Assembly: GCF_000993785.3 (NCBI RefSeq)
Contig: NZ_CP009922.3
Coordinates: 1,488,001 to 1,552,000 of the forward strand
DNA from: Streptomyces xiamenensis
GTDB taxonomy: Bacteria > Actinomycetota > Actinomycetes > Streptomycetales > Streptomycetaceae
Direction of reading: 5' to 3'
Length of the DNA stretch: 64,000 nucleotides
Under the pieces are notes generated by a model, which saw only the letters and a program-made list of their open reading frames with translations, had not been told where the DNA came from and did not search any database. Made by a program: the position numbers and the translations under genes. This document shows positions 28,422 through 37,409 of this stretch, piece after piece; within the stretch, counting starts at the first letter, position 1; the number at the start of each line of letters is the position of its first letter.

Positions 28422-29684
28422 TCAGAGCGAGCCGAGGTCCGTCGCCGGGTCGGCCAGCGCCGCCGCGTCCACCGGGCGGCCCGACCGGATCAGCTCCTGG
28501 ATCGGCCCGGTGACGTCCCACACGTTCATGTTCAGCCCGGCCAGGACGCGGCCCTCGGCGCTCAGCCAGAACGCGATGAACGCCCGCTTGCCCACCTCGC
28601 CCCGGTACACCACCCGGTCGTACGAGCCGTGCGGCGCCCAGCCCGAGTACTCCAGGCCGGCGTCGTACTGGTCGGAGAAGAAGTACGGCACCCGGTCGTA
28701 GGTCACCTCCTGCCCGAGCATCGCGCGGGCCGCCGCGGGTCCCGAGTTCAGGGCGTTCGCCCAGTGCTCCACCCGCAGCCGCCCGCCGTCCGGCGCCGGG
28801 AAGGCCGCGATGTCGCCGGCCGCCCAGATGTGCGGATCGCTGGTGCGCAGCGAGGCGTCCACCGCCACCCCGCCGGTGTCCTCGGCCAGCTTCAGCCCGG
28901 CGGCCCCGGCCAGCGCCGTACGGGGCCGCACCCCGATCGCCGCCAGGACGGCGCGGGCCGGGATCTCCTCGCCGTCGTCGGTGACCACCCCGGCGACCTG
29001 CCCGTCCCGCCCGCTGATCGAGGCGAGCCGGCGGCCGAAGCGGAACTCCACCCCGTGCTCCTGGTGCAGCCCGGTGAACACCTCCCCCAGCTCCGGGCCC
29101 AGCACGCCGTGCAGGGGGGTGGGCGAGGGCTCCACGACCACCACGGGCGAGCCCAGCTCGCGGGCCGCCGCCGCCACTTCCAGGCCGATCCAGCCGGCGC
29201 CCGCGATGACCAGCGGCTCCCCCTGCCGGGTGCGGTCGGCCAGCACGGCGCGCAGATGGTCGGCGTGCGCGAGGCGGCGCAGATGGTGCACGCCGGCCAC
29301 GCCGCGCGCGCCGGGGATCTGGAGCCGGTGCGGCTCCGCGCCGGTGGCCAGCAGCAGCGCGTCGTACGGCACGCGGGCGCCGTCACCGAGCCGCACCTCC
29401 CGCTCCTCGCGGTCGATGTGCACGGCCTGCTGCCCGAGGTGCAGTTCGACGTGGTGGGTGGCGTACCAGGACGGCTCGTGGACGAACACGCTCTCCTTGG
29501 CCGCACGCCCGGCGAGGTATCCCTTGGACAGCGGGGGACGCTCGTAGGGCTGCTCGTGCTCGTCGCCGATGAGGATGACCCGGCCGCCGAAGCCCTCCTC
29601 CCGCAGGGTCTGGGCGGCCTTGGCGCCCGCCAGCCCTCCTCCGATGATCACGAACGTGCGGTGCATGCCGTCCATACCGTCCAC
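28422..29684 (-). CDS. FAD/NAD(P)-dependent ferredoxin-reductase-like oxidoreductase
   Basis: The 420-residue flavoprotein has two Rossmann folds: FAD-binding FVIIGGGLAGAKAAQTL at the N-terminus and NAD(P)-binding VIAGAGWIGLEVAAAARELG near residue 150. An FAD-contact segment, IWAAGDIAAFP, follows later. The C-terminal reductase domain is present. It resembles rhodocoxin/putidaredoxin reductases that feed cytochromes P450 or dioxygenases. No ferredoxin or P450 is adjacent. The GTG at 29684 is chosen because AAGGAGG lies six bases upstream. Confidence 0.9.
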   Translation of the reverse strand: MDGMDGMHRTFVIIGGGLAGAKAAQTLREEGFGGRVILIGDEHEQPYERPPLSKGYLAGRAAKESVFVHEPSWYATHHVELHLGQQAVHIDREEREVRLGDGARVPYDALLLATGAEPHRLQIPGARGVAGVHHLRRLAHADHLRAVLADRTRQGEPLVIAGAGWIGLEVAAAARELGSPVVVVEPSPTPLHGVLGPELGEVFTGLHQEHGVEFRFGRRLASISGRDGQVAGVVTDDGEEIPARAVLAAIGVRPRTALAGAAGLKLAEDTGGVAVDASLRTSDPHIWAAGDIAAFPAPDGGRLRVEHWANALNSGPAAARAMLGQEVTYDRVPYFFSDQYDAGLEYSGWAPHGSYDRVVYRGEVGKRAFIAFWLSAEGRVLAGLNMNVWDVTGPIQELIRSGRPVDAAALADPATDLGSL

Positions 29685-29730
29685 GCGCTGCCTCCTTGCC
29701 GCAGGTGTCCCCTGCTGTGCTGGGGGATGG

Positions 29731-31050
29731 TCACCCCCACACATACCCCGGGGACGACGCGGTGAGGCGGGCGTGCAGGGAGCGTGCCGATGCGTCCGTG
29801 AGCGCGGCGATCTGATCCACGATCACCCGGAGGGCGGATGCGTCATCGCTCGCGGCGGCGTAAAGGGCGCGGTGCTGCGGGTCCAGTCCGTGGGGCGCGC
29901 GGCGGATGAGGGCGTCGCCGAGTTCGGCGAGCAGCTCGCGCTGGCGGCCCCGGCGGAGTTCCTGGTCGGGGCGCTGCATGACGTACACGTCGGCCACCGC
30001 CTTGAGGACGGCGCACTCCAGCCGGGTGTCGGGCGGGACGATCAGTTCGGCCGCGTAACGGTGCAGCGGGCCGGGGCCGTACCGCTCGCGGGTCGCCTGC
30101 TCGGCGGCGAGGCAGAACCGTCCGATGAGCTGACTGGTGGCGTCCTTGAGCCGGGCCTGGGCGGTGGCGGAGCCGTCGTAGCCGTGCGGCCACCAGTGCT
30201 GGTCGAGCAGCCGGTCGAGGGCGGCGGCCAGGTCGGTGTCGCCGGTGGACGGCGGGGCGTAGCGGGCCCGGACCACGCGGAAGATCTCGGCGCGCTCGGG
30301 CTCGGCGAGCAGCAGGGCGGGGTCCAGGTGCCCGGCGTGCAGGCCGTCCTCGACATCGTGGACGGAGTAGGCGACGTCGTCGGACCAGTCCATGACCTGC
30401 GCCTCGAAGCAGCGGCGGTGGCCGGGGGCGCCCTGGCGGAGCCAGTCGAAGACGGGCAGGTCGTCCTCGTAGGCGCCGAACTTGGGGGAGGCGGGATCGG
30501 TGGGGTGGCCGCCGCGCGGCCAGGGGTACTTGGTGGCGGCGTCGAGGGTGGCGCGGGTGAGGTTGAGGCCGACGGACCGGTGGAAGGGCTCGGAGAATCG
30601 TTTCGGCTCCAGCCGGGTCAGCAGCCGGAGCGACTGCGCGTTCCCCTCGAACCCGCCGCAGGGCGCGGCGATCTCGTCCAGCACCCGCTCCCCGTTGTGC
30701 CCGAACGGCGGGTGGCCCAGATCGTGCGCGAGGCAGGCGGCCTCCACGATGTCCGAGTCGCAGCCGAAGGCCGTCCCCAGATCCCGGCCCACCTGCGCGC
30801 ATTCCAGCGAGTGGGTGAGCCGGGTACGGGGGCTGGCGTCCCAGGCGTGCTCGGCCACGGCCGCTCCGGTCGGACCGCCGTGGCCGGTGTCCGGGGTGAC
30901 CACCTGGGTCTTCCCCGCCAGCCGCCGCAGCGCGGCGGAGTGCTGCACCCGCGCCCGGTCCCGCTGGAATGCGGTCCGCCCGGAGCGTTTGTCCGGCTCG
31001 GGGTCCCACCGCTCGGCATCGGCTGGGGCGTACGCGGCGCTGTGTTGCAT
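29731..31050 (-). CDS. dgt: deoxyguanosinetriphosphate triphosphohydrolase-like protein
   Basis: The 439-residue HD-domain protein cleaves dNTPs to nucleosides and triphosphate, affecting nucleotide pools. Metal-binding residues appear as [31 protein letters not shown] (the HD pair near residue 108) and [15 protein letters not shown]. The size fits type-1-like Dgt proteins of actinobacteria. It lies 46 bases upstream of the flavoprotein start. Confidence 0.94.
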   Translation of the reverse strand: MQHSAAYAPADAERWDPEPDKRSGRTAFQRDRARVQHSAALRRLAGKTQVVTPDTGHGGPTGAAVAEHAWDASPRTRLTHSLECAQVGRDLGTAFGCDSDIVEAACLAHDLGHPPFGHNGERVLDEIAAPCGGFEGNAQSLRLLTRLEPKRFSEPFHRSVGLNLTRATLDAATKYPWPRGGHPTDPASPKFGAYEDDLPVFDWLRQGAPGHRRCFEAQVMDWSDDVAYSVHDVEDGLHAGHLDPALLLAEPERAEIFRVVRARYAPPSTGDTDLAAALDRLLDQHWWPHGYDGSATAQARLKDATSQLIGRFCLAAEQATRERYGPGPLHRYAAELIVPPDTRLECAVLKAVADVYVMQRPDQELRRGRQRELLAELGDALIRRAPHGLDPQHRALYAAASDDASALRVIVDQIAALTDASARSLHARLTASSPGYVWG

Positions 31051-31143
31051 ATCCCGACATTAACCGGCGGGGATGACAGCGGGGTGCCGCCGGGGTGGTG
31101 CGGTGGTGCGGCGGCCCGGTGGCGGTCCCGGACCGGCCCGCCC

Positions 31144-32424
31144 TCAGCGACCGCCGGGACCGGCCTGGGTCTGCGGCTCCGCGGGGGCCGGCTCGGCCGG
31201 GGCCGGCTCCGCCGTCACGGGCCCCGGCACCGCCACCGGTTCCTCGGGAGCCGGGCGCCAGCGGCGGCGGGTCAGCGCGGCGGTGAGGGTGAGCGGGACG
31301 GTCAGGGCACAGGCGATGCCGAACAGCAGGGCGTAGTGCCCGCGTTCGGCCAGCGGCCCGGCGGCGGTCGCGGCGGCCGAGGAGCCGATGAACAGAGCTC
31401 CGGCGAAGAACGCCACCGCGGTGCCGCGTGCCTGCGGCACCACCGAGGTGACCCACGTCTGGAGCGAGGAGTGCATGAACGACCAGCCGCCGCCCAGCAG
31501 CAGGGCGGTGACGAAGACGGCGGGCAGCGTCACCCAGGCGGTGACGATCCCGTACCCGGCGCACATCTGCGCCCCGCCGATGGCGATCAGCCCCCACACC
31601 GGCAGCCGCCCGGTGAGCATCCGCACCAGCCGGGAGAAGATCACGACGCCGACCCCGTACATCGCGGTGGCGAGCCCGGCGACGGTCGCGCTCACGCCAC
31701 GCGCCTGGAGCGCGGTGGCCAGCAGGGTCATGGTGCCGAGCAGCACCGCGCCCTCCACGAAGGCCAGACCGAAGACGGTGAGCGCCCACCGGTTGCGCAG
31801 CACCGCGCCGAGGTGGCCGCCGATGCCGCCCGCCGAGCTCGCGGCGCGCCGGGGTTCGGGGAGGGTGCGCAGGGCGTACGAGCAGATCACCGCGCATACG
31901 GCGGGCGCGGCGAACACCAGCCGCCAGTCCACGGCCTCGGCCAGCACACCGGCGACGGCGGTGGCCAGTGCCGTGCCGACCGCCATGACGGCCATCAGGT
32001 CGGAGAGCGCGCGCTGACGGCGGGCGGCGGGGACGGTGTCGCCGAGGTAGGTGAGGGAGGTGGGGACGACGGCGCCGTAGCAGGCACCGGCGACGATCCG
32101 GGCCGCGATCAGGACGTGGGCGTTGGGCGCGAGCGCGGAGACCGCGCCGGCGAGGGCCGCGATCAGCAGCGTCCAGCGCATGACGCGGACCCGGCCGACG
32201 CGGTCGGAGAGTATGCCCCACAGAGGCTGGGACAGGCCGTAGGCGAGGAAGTAGGCGCTGGCGGTGAAGACGGCGGTGCCGAGCGGGATACCGAGCCCGG
32301 TGGAGATGAGGATCAGCAGCGGGCTGATGGCGAACCGGTCGAAGCAGCTGACGAAGCCCGCCGCCGAGAGGGCGATGGGGGGACGGCTGCTCACCGGAGC
32401 GCTCAGCGGCTTGTCGAGTTTCAT
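31144..32424 (-). CDS. MFS transporter, DHA1-like
   Basis: The 426-residue protein has 12 predicted membrane segments. The loop 2-3 motif is PLWGILSDRVGRVRVMR. The last 35 residues are Pro/Ala/Glu-rich (PAEPAPAEP) and probably disordered. Despite lying near nitrate genes, it lacks the nitrate signature of NarK proteins and looks like a drug/proton antiporter. The substrate is unknown. Confidence 0.88.
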   Translation of the reverse strand: MKLDKPLSAPVSSRPPIALSAAGFVSCFDRFAISPLLILISTGLGIPLGTAVFTASAYFLAYGLSQPLWGILSDRVGRVRVMRWTLLIAALAGAVSALAPNAHVLIAARIVAGACYGAVVPTSLTYLGDTVPAARRQRALSDLMAVMAVGTALATAVAGVLAEAVDWRLVFAAPAVCAVICSYALRTLPEPRRAASSAGGIGGHLGAVLRNRWALTVFGLAFVEGAVLLGTMTLLATALQARGVSATVAGLATAMYGVGVVIFSRLVRMLTGRLPVWGLIAIGGAQMCAGYGIVTAWVTLPAVFVTALLLGGGWSFMHSSLQTWVTSVVPQARGTAVAFFAGALFIGSSAAATAAGPLAERGHYALLFGIACALTVPLTLTAALTRRRWRPAPEEPVAVPGPVTAEPAPAEPAPAEPQTQAGPGGR

Positions 32425-32781
32425 GTAGGGAACCTGCCCGGTGTGGTGCCGACATGCCGCGTGAGGTGCCGGTGGTCGTGCGCTCGGTCGGTGAGGCCGG
32501 CGGCGGTGGCCCGGGGGGCAGGCCGCGCCGCGAGGGGCGCGGGGTGGCCGGGGAAGACCTCACCGCTCCCGTCACGGTGCGGTCGCCCCGTCCGGGCGCG
32601 TGTCCGCGTGGTCGCCGTGCCGTTCATGCGAGAAACGTACAAGATCCGCCGGATGCGGCGTGGGGCGCGCTCGCCCCCCGGACAACAGCACCCCGGCCCG
32701 CGGGCACGGCAGGAACGCGCGGATCTCAGCGACGACGTGCGCGGATCCGCCGGGCCGCCGAACCGGCTGCCGCTCCCTCCG
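32425..32781. other. 357-bp intergenic region between MFS and sirohydrochlorin chelatase genes
   Basis: No gene is well supported here. One minus-strand frame, 32421-32627 (ATG at 32627, 68 residues, Arg/Pro/His-rich, MNGTATTRTRARTG at its start), has no clear ribosome-binding site and no recognisable domain, so I do not call it. The MFS promoter must lie in this stretch. No convincing terminator is visible for the upstream chelatase gene. Confidence 0.6.
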
Positions 32782-33579
32782 CTATCCCTCGCTCGCCACC
32801 AGCGCGGGCCGCCGCGTCGCCGGGGCCGGGGTGGGGGCGGGCTCCGGGATCGCGCCGCGCGCCTGGTCGTAGCGGTGCAGCAACAGCCGGGCCAGCGCCG
32901 GGTGCGCGCCCAGCGGGGCGGCGGCCACCCCCGGCGCCGCCTCGGCGCACCGGGTGGCGAACAGGCCCGGCGCGGTGAAGCAGGAGGCGACGGCGATCCT
33001 GCTCCGCCCGCTGCGGCGCAGTTCGGCGACCGCCTCGGCCACCGTGGGCCGGGCGGCCGAGGCGTACGCGGGCCGTACCGGTACGCCGCCGAGCCGGTCG
33101 GCGAGCATGTGGGCGGTGTATTCGGTCCCGGCCGCCGATTCGGGGTCCAGCGATCCGGCCGCCGCCAGGACGACACCGTCCGCGTCCGGGTCGGCGGAGC
33201 GCCGGTAGCCGGCCTCCACCAGCCGGCTGTGCAGGGCGTCGACCAGCAGCGGGTGCGGCCCCAGGCAGGCGGCGGTGGTCACGGTCAGGCCCCCGCGTAC
33301 CCGCTCCAGCACCCCGGGGATGTCGTGCTTGACGTGGTACCCCCGGCTGAACAGCAGCGGCACCAGCACCGCCCGGCCACCACCGCCCGCGCCGAGCCCC
33401 GCCAGGGTGTCGGCGAGACGCGGGGTGTTGTTCTCCAGATAGCCGGCCTCGACGCGCAGTCCCGGCCGCAGCGCGCGCACCAGGCGCAGCAGGGCGGTGA
33501 TGCTCCGTTCGGCGCGGGGGTCGGGAGAGCCGTGGGCGACGGCCACCAGGGTGGGGGTGGGAATCGTGCGGGCGCTCAT
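32782..33579 (-). CDS. sirohydrochlorin chelatase (CbiX/SirB-like)
   Basis: The 265-residue protein has two CbiX-like halves. The N-terminal half starts LVAVAHGSPDPRAERSI with the metal-ligand histidine, and a second cluster is LLFSRGYHVKHDIPGVL. It inserts iron (or cobalt) into sirohydrochlorin. Siroheme is the cofactor of the nitrite reductase encoded at 43222, which explains its position divergent from nasA. A GlnR-like box lies about 35-50 bases upstream of its start. Confidence 0.9.
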   Translation of the reverse strand: MSARTIPTPTLVAVAHGSPDPRAERSITALLRLVRALRPGLRVEAGYLENNTPRLADTLAGLGAGGGGRAVLVPLLFSRGYHVKHDIPGVLERVRGGLTVTTAACLGPHPLLVDALHSRLVEAGYRRSADPDADGVVLAAAGSLDPESAAGTEYTAHMLADRLGGVPVRPAYASAARPTVAEAVAELRRSGRSRIAVASCFTAPGLFATRCAEAAPGVAAAPLGAHPALARLLLHRYDQARGAIPEPAPTPAPATRRPALVASEG

Positions 33580-33601
33580 GCCGCCAGCCTGGGCCCATGG
33601 C

Positions 33602-33628
33602 GTTGCCGCTGTGTTGCGCGGGTGTCAC
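33602..33628 (-). promoter_or_regulatory. candidate GlnR box for the chelatase gene
   Basis: Read on the minus strand, GTGAC-N6-GCAAC-N6-GCAAC fits the GlnR pattern gTnAc-n6-GaAAc with 11-bp phasing. The first half-site is perfect and the others have one mismatch. It lies in the expected position before the siroheme gene. Confidence 0.55.
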
Positions 33629-33691
33629 CAATGCCGCGCCCCGGGCTCACCCCGCGCCCCGTACGCGGGGTGAGCGATGCGCGCCGGGGCC

Positions 33692-33718
33692 GTAACCCCG
33701 GGGCGGGGCCCGCGTAAC
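33692..33718 (+). promoter_or_regulatory. candidate GlnR a-sites before nasA
   Basis: Two GTAAC half-sites start at 33692 and 33714, exactly 22 bases apart, the spacing of successive gTnAc sites in GlnR boxes. The intervening GaAAc position (33703-33707) is degenerate. GlnR control of nasA is established in S. coelicolor. Confidence 0.5.
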
Positions 33719-33732
33719 ACCGCCGTCGCACG

Positions 33733-35820
33733 ATGGCCCGCATGAGCCCCGATATGACAGACATCACGGACACGCATTGCCCGTATTGCGCGCTGCAGTG
33801 CGCGATGGGGCTGCGCCGGGTGCCGCAGGGTGTTCCGCGGGTGGTGGAGCGGGGCGCGCTGTGCGGGAAGGGTGCCACGGCCACCGCCGTACTCAATCCG
33901 GGTGCCCGGCTGACCCGGCCGCTGGTGCGCGGAGCGGACGGCGAGCTGGCTCCCGCGGACTGGGACGAGGCGCTGGCGCGGGTGGCGCGGGGCCTGTCGG
34001 GGGCGCGGGAGCGGTACGGGGCGGACGCGGTCGCGGTGTTCGGCGGCGGTGGGCTGACGAACGAGAAGGCGTACGCGCTGGGGAAGTTCGCCCGGCTGGT
34101 GCTGGGCACCTCGCAGATCGACTACAACGGCCGGTTCTGCATGTCCTCGGCGGCGGCGGCCGGGAACCGGGCGTTCGGCCTGGACCGGGGGATGCCGTTT
34201 CCGCTGGCCGACATTCCGCGCACCGGCTGCGTCATCCTGGTCGGCTCGAATCTCGCGGAGACGATGCCGCCCGCGCTGCGCTACTTCACCGAGCTGCGCG
34301 CGAACGGCGGCACGCTGATCGTGATCGACCCGCGCCGTACCCGCACCGCCGAACAGGCCGATCTGCATCTGGCGCCCCGCCCGGGGACGGACCTGGCGCT
34401 GGCGCTGGGGCTGCTGCACCTGGTGGTGGCCGGGGGGCGGGTGGACGAGGCGTTCGTGGCGGAGCGCACGAGCGGCTGGGAGGAGGCGCGGGCGGAGGCG
34501 ATGGCGCACTGGCCGGAGCTGGTGGAGCGCATCACGGGGGTACCGGTGCCCCAGCTGCGGGAGGCGGTGGAGCTGTTCTGCGCGCCGGAGGCGGCGATGG
34601 TGCTGACGGCGCGCGGGCCCGAACAGCAGTCGAAGGGCACCGACACCGTCTCGGCCTGGATCAATCTGTGCCTGGCGACGGGCCGGGCGGGGCGCCCGTA
34701 CTCCGGCTACGGCTGTCTCACCGGGCAGGGCAACGGGCAGGGCGGGCGCGAGCACGGGCAGAAGGCCGACCAGCTGCCCGGCTACCGGATGCTCACCGAC
34801 CCGGCGGCGCGCGCCCACGTGGCCGGGGTGTGGGGCGTGGACCCCGCCGTGCTGCCGGGGCCGGGGCGCAGCGCGTACGAGCTGCTGGAGGCGCTCGGCG
34901 GCCCGGACCCGGGCGGGATCAGGGCGCTGCTGCTGATGGGTTCCAACCCGGTGGTCTCGGCGCCGCGTGCCGCGCACATCGAGGAACGGATGCGGTCGCT
35001 GGACTTTCTGGCGGTGTGCGACGTCGTGCTGTCGGAGAGCGCGCGGCTGGCGGACGTGGTGCTGCCGGTCACCCAGTGGGCGGAGGAGAGCGGCACGCTG
35101 ACGAATCTGGAGGGCCGGGTGCAGCTGCGGCGCCGGGCGGTGCCGGTGCCGGACGGGTGCCGCAGCGATCTGGCGGTGCTGCGCGGGCTGGCGCGGCGGC
35201 TGGACTTCGCGGGGTGGGACGAGGGTTTCCCCGAGGAGCCGGAGCGGGTCTTCGAGGAGCTGCGGCGGGCCTCCGCCGGCGGCACGGCGGACTACGCGGG
35301 GATCACGTACGCGCGGATCACGGCGGAGGGCGGGGTGTTCTGGCCGTGTCCGGCCGAGGATCATCCGGGGACGCCGCGGCTGTTCCTCGACCGGTTCGCG
35401 ACGCCGGACGGACGGGCGCGGTTCACGGCGGTGGGGCACCGTCCGGCGGCGGAGGAGCCGGACGCCGAGTATCCGGTGCTGCTGACCACGGGGCGGGTGC
35501 TGGCGCAGTACCAGTCGGGGGCGCAGACGCGGCGGGTGGCGGAGCTGAACGCGGCGGCGCCGGGGCCCTTCGTCCAGGTGCATCCGCGGCTGGCGGCGGC
35601 GCTCGGGGCGGCGGAGGGCGACCGGCTGGTGGTCGTGTCGCGACGGGGGCGGGCGGTGGCGCCGGCCCGGATCGACGCGGGTATCCGGCCGGACACGGTG
35701 TTCATGCCGTTCCACTGGCCGGGTGAGGGGCGGGCGAACACGCTCACCAATCCGGCGCTCGATCCCACCTCCCGGATGCCGGAGTTCAAGATCTGCGCGG
35801 TGCGGGTGGAGCGGGAGTGA
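33733..35820 (+). CDS. nasA: assimilatory nitrate reductase, molybdopterin catalytic subunit
   Basis: The 695-residue protein reduces nitrate to nitrite in the cytoplasm. The N-terminal 4Fe-4S site is CPYCALQC with a fourth cysteine in ALCGKG. Molybdopterin-binding blocks follow: DYNGRFCMSSAAAAG, GSNLAETMPP and LMGSNPVVSAP. The C-terminal dinucleotide-binding domain includes LLTTGRVLAQYQSGAQTRR. It lacks the extra C-terminal BFD-like iron-sulphur domain found in some NasA proteins. The ATG at 33733 is used; ATGs at 33742 and 33754 are also possible and would leave more room for the GlnR site upstream. Confidence 0.94.
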   Translation: MARMSPDMTDITDTHCPYCALQCAMGLRRVPQGVPRVVERGALCGKGATATAVLNPGARLTRPLVRGADGELAPADWDEALARVARGLSGARERYGADAVAVFGGGGLTNEKAYALGKFARLVLGTSQIDYNGRFCMSSAAAAGNRAFGLDRGMPFPLADIPRTGCVILVGSNLAETMPPALRYFTELRANGGTLIVIDPRRTRTAEQADLHLAPRPGTDLALALGLLHLVVAGGRVDEAFVAERTSGWEEARAEAMAHWPELVERITGVPVPQLREAVELFCAPEAAMVLTARGPEQQSKGTDTVSAWINLCLATGRAGRPYSGYGCLTGQGNGQGGREHGQKADQLPGYRMLTDPAARAHVAGVWGVDPAVLPGPGRSAYELLEALGGPDPGGIRALLLMGSNPVVSAPRAAHIEERMRSLDFLAVCDVVLSESARLADVVLPVTQWAEESGTLTNLEGRVQLRRRAVPVPDGCRSDLAVLRGLARRLDFAGWDEGFPEEPERVFEELRRASAGGTADYAGITYARITAEGGVFWPCPAEDHPGTPRLFLDRFATPDGRARFTAVGHRPAAEEPDAEYPVLLTTGRVLAQYQSGAQTRRVAELNAAAPGPFVQVHPRLAAALGAAEGDRLVVVSRRGRAVAPARIDAGIRPDTVFMPFHWPGEGRANTLTNPALDPTSRMPEFKICAVRVERE

Positions 35821-35935
35821 GGGCGCGGCGGGGCGGGCGGGGGGACGGGGGAGAAAGTGAAAGGGGCCGGAGTGAAAGGGGGCGCTTCATGGTGAACCGG
35901 GTTGCGCTGCCGCCCGCACCCCGGAGCATGGAAGG

Positions 35936-36319
35936 GTGACCGACACCACGCAGCACACCACGCATCTGAACGCCCTGGCCGAGCACCATCTGGACCGGGC
36001 CCGCGCGGCGGAGCACGGCCGCAGCGCCCATCTGTTCCTGCACGACGGCCCGCTGCGGCAGAGCGTGATCGCGCTGACGGCGGGCGCCGAACTGGAGGAG
36101 CACAACGCGCCGCCCGCTGCCAGTCTCTATCTGGTGCGGGGCGCCGTCCAGGTGGTGCCGGCCGGTGACGGCGCGGCCGGGATCCCGCTGACGGAGGGCG
36201 AGATCATGAAGATCCCGCAGGTGCGGCACTCGGTGGTGGCGCTGGAGGACGCGGTGCTGGTGCTCACCTCGGTGACGGCGGTGCCGGACGCGCTCACGCC
36301 CGGCGCCGGCTGGGGCTGA
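35936..36319 (+). CDS. cupin-domain protein
   Basis: The 127-residue protein is a single small cupin barrel (LRQSVIALTAGAELEEHNAP, SLYLVRGAVQVV, GEIMKIPQVRHSVVALEDAVLVL). The usual metal-binding His/Glu set is only partly kept. It starts with GTG at 35936. Function is unknown. It is convergent with the AraC-type gene, and 115 bases of DNA separate it from nasA, so it may read through from there. Confidence 0.82.
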   Translation: MTDTTQHTTHLNALAEHHLDRARAAEHGRSAHLFLHDGPLRQSVIALTAGAELEEHNAPPAASLYLVRGAVQVVPAGDGAAGIPLTEGEIMKIPQVRHSVVALEDAVLVLTSVTAVPDALTPGAGWG

Positions 36320-36361
36320 GGCCACGCCCCCACCCTCGGCGCGGACGCGTGAGGGCCACCG

Positions 36362-37327
36362 CTATCCGGCGCTCAGGCGGTGCAGGCTGGGGCTGATGCC
36401 GCGTTCCCGCTTGAAGGCGGTGCTGAGCGCGAAGCCGCTCCCGTAGCCGACCCGGCGGGCGACGGCGTCGAGGGTGGCGGCGGGTTCGCGCAGCAGGTCG
36501 GCGGCGAGGGCGAGTCGCCAGTCGGTGAGGTACGCCATGGGCGGCCGGCCGACGAGAGTCGCGAAGCGCCGGGCGAAGGCCGCCCGCGAGACCCCGGCGC
36601 GGGCGGCGAGGGCGGCGACCGTCCAGGGGTGGGCGGGGTCCTCGTGCAGCAGGCGCAGCGCGCGGCCGACGACCGGGTCGGCCTGCGCCCGGTACCAGGC
36701 GGGGGCCCGGGCCTCCGGGCGGGCGAACCAGGCGCGCAGCACGGCGATGAGGAGCAGGTCCAGCAGGCGGTCCAGGACAACGCTCTGGCCGGGCCGGTCC
36801 TTGCCGATCTCCTCGGCGACGAGCGGCAGCAGGGGGCAGTCCCAGTCGGCTTCGCGCAGGACGAGCAACTGCGGCAGGGCCCGCAGCAGCCGGCCGCTGA
36901 CCTCGCCGTCGACGTGGTAGGTGCCGATGAGCAGTTGGGCGGCGCCGTCGGGTCCGCTGCCCCAGGTGCGGACGCCGAGGTCCAGTTGCTCGCACAGCCC
37001 TTCGCCCTCGGGGGTGGTGGTGACGTCCCCGGGGTGCACCACCACCTGCACCGGGACATCCGTACCACTGCCGACGCGGTACGGGGCGGGGCCGCGCACC
37101 ACGGCGATGTCACCGGTGTCGATCCGCACCGGTTCCTGGTCCTGGACCTGGCCCTGGTCCTGGTCCTGGCCCCCGGGGGTGATCCAGGTGGTGTCGCGCA
37201 GGGCGCACAGAACGGTCAGCGGGGCGCGGTCCCGGACCTGTACGCACCAGGGCGGGTCGAAGACGGCGCGCAGCAGGAAGGCGCGGTGGGCGCGGGGGCC
37301 TTCGAGCAGGCTCGCGAGACTGTCCAT
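36362..37327 (-). CDS. AraC-family transcriptional regulator with N-terminal cupin
   Basis: The 321-residue protein has an N-terminal cupin_6-like sensing half and a C-terminal AraC DNA-binding domain with two helix-turn-helices (VAALAARAGVSRAAFARRFA, then DAVARRVGYGSGFALSTAFK). A short Gln/Asp repeat (GGQDQDQGQVQDQEP, about residues 52-66) interrupts the cupin part and comes from a repeated CTGGTC-type DNA tract. The ATG at 37327 is preceded by TAATCT seven bases upstream, suggesting a leaderless transcript. It is divergent from the NmrA-like gene, its probable target. Confidence 0.9.
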   Translation of the reverse strand: MDSLASLLEGPRAHRAFLLRAVFDPPWCVQVRDRAPLTVLCALRDTTWITPGGQDQDQGQVQDQEPVRIDTGDIAVVRGPAPYRVGSGTDVPVQVVVHPGDVTTTPEGEGLCEQLDLGVRTWGSGPDGAAQLLIGTYHVDGEVSGRLLRALPQLLVLREADWDCPLLPLVAEEIGKDRPGQSVVLDRLLDLLLIAVLRAWFARPEARAPAWYRAQADPVVGRALRLLHEDPAHPWTVAALAARAGVSRAAFARRFATLVGRPPMAYLTDWRLALAADLLREPAATLDAVARRVGYGSGFALSTAFKRERGISPSLHRLSAG

Positions 37328-37337
37328 GAGGGAGAGA

Positions 37338-37369
37338 TTAGACGCCCGCACATGGCGGCGAGCGTCTGA
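37338..37369. promoter_or_regulatory. inverted repeat between AraC-type and NmrA-like genes
   Basis: TTAGACGC (37338-37345) and GCGTCTGA (37362-37369) pair over seven of eight positions around a 16-base spacer. The left arm overlaps the probable -10 element of the AraC gene. It is a candidate site for the adjacent regulator and could serve both directions. Confidence 0.45.
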
Positions 37370-37409
37370 GGGATGGCCGCCGGACGGCCCGGGGCGTGGA
37401 ATGGGATGC

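Noticed and set aside
31144-32424. MFS gene as a nitrate/nitrite transporter because of its position near nasA
   Set aside because: The sequence lacks NarK signature motifs and looks like a DHA1 drug/proton antiporter.
32421-32627. 68-codon minus-strand frame upstream of the MFS gene
   Set aside because: No ribosome-binding site or recognisable domain; composition is like non-coding GC-rich DNA.
29569-33717. A 1,382-codon plus-strand open frame across dgt, the MFS gene and the chelatase gene
   Set aside because: It is antisense to three well-supported genes, is rich in Gly/Arg/Gln and has no domain pattern. Long empty frames are expected at this GC content.
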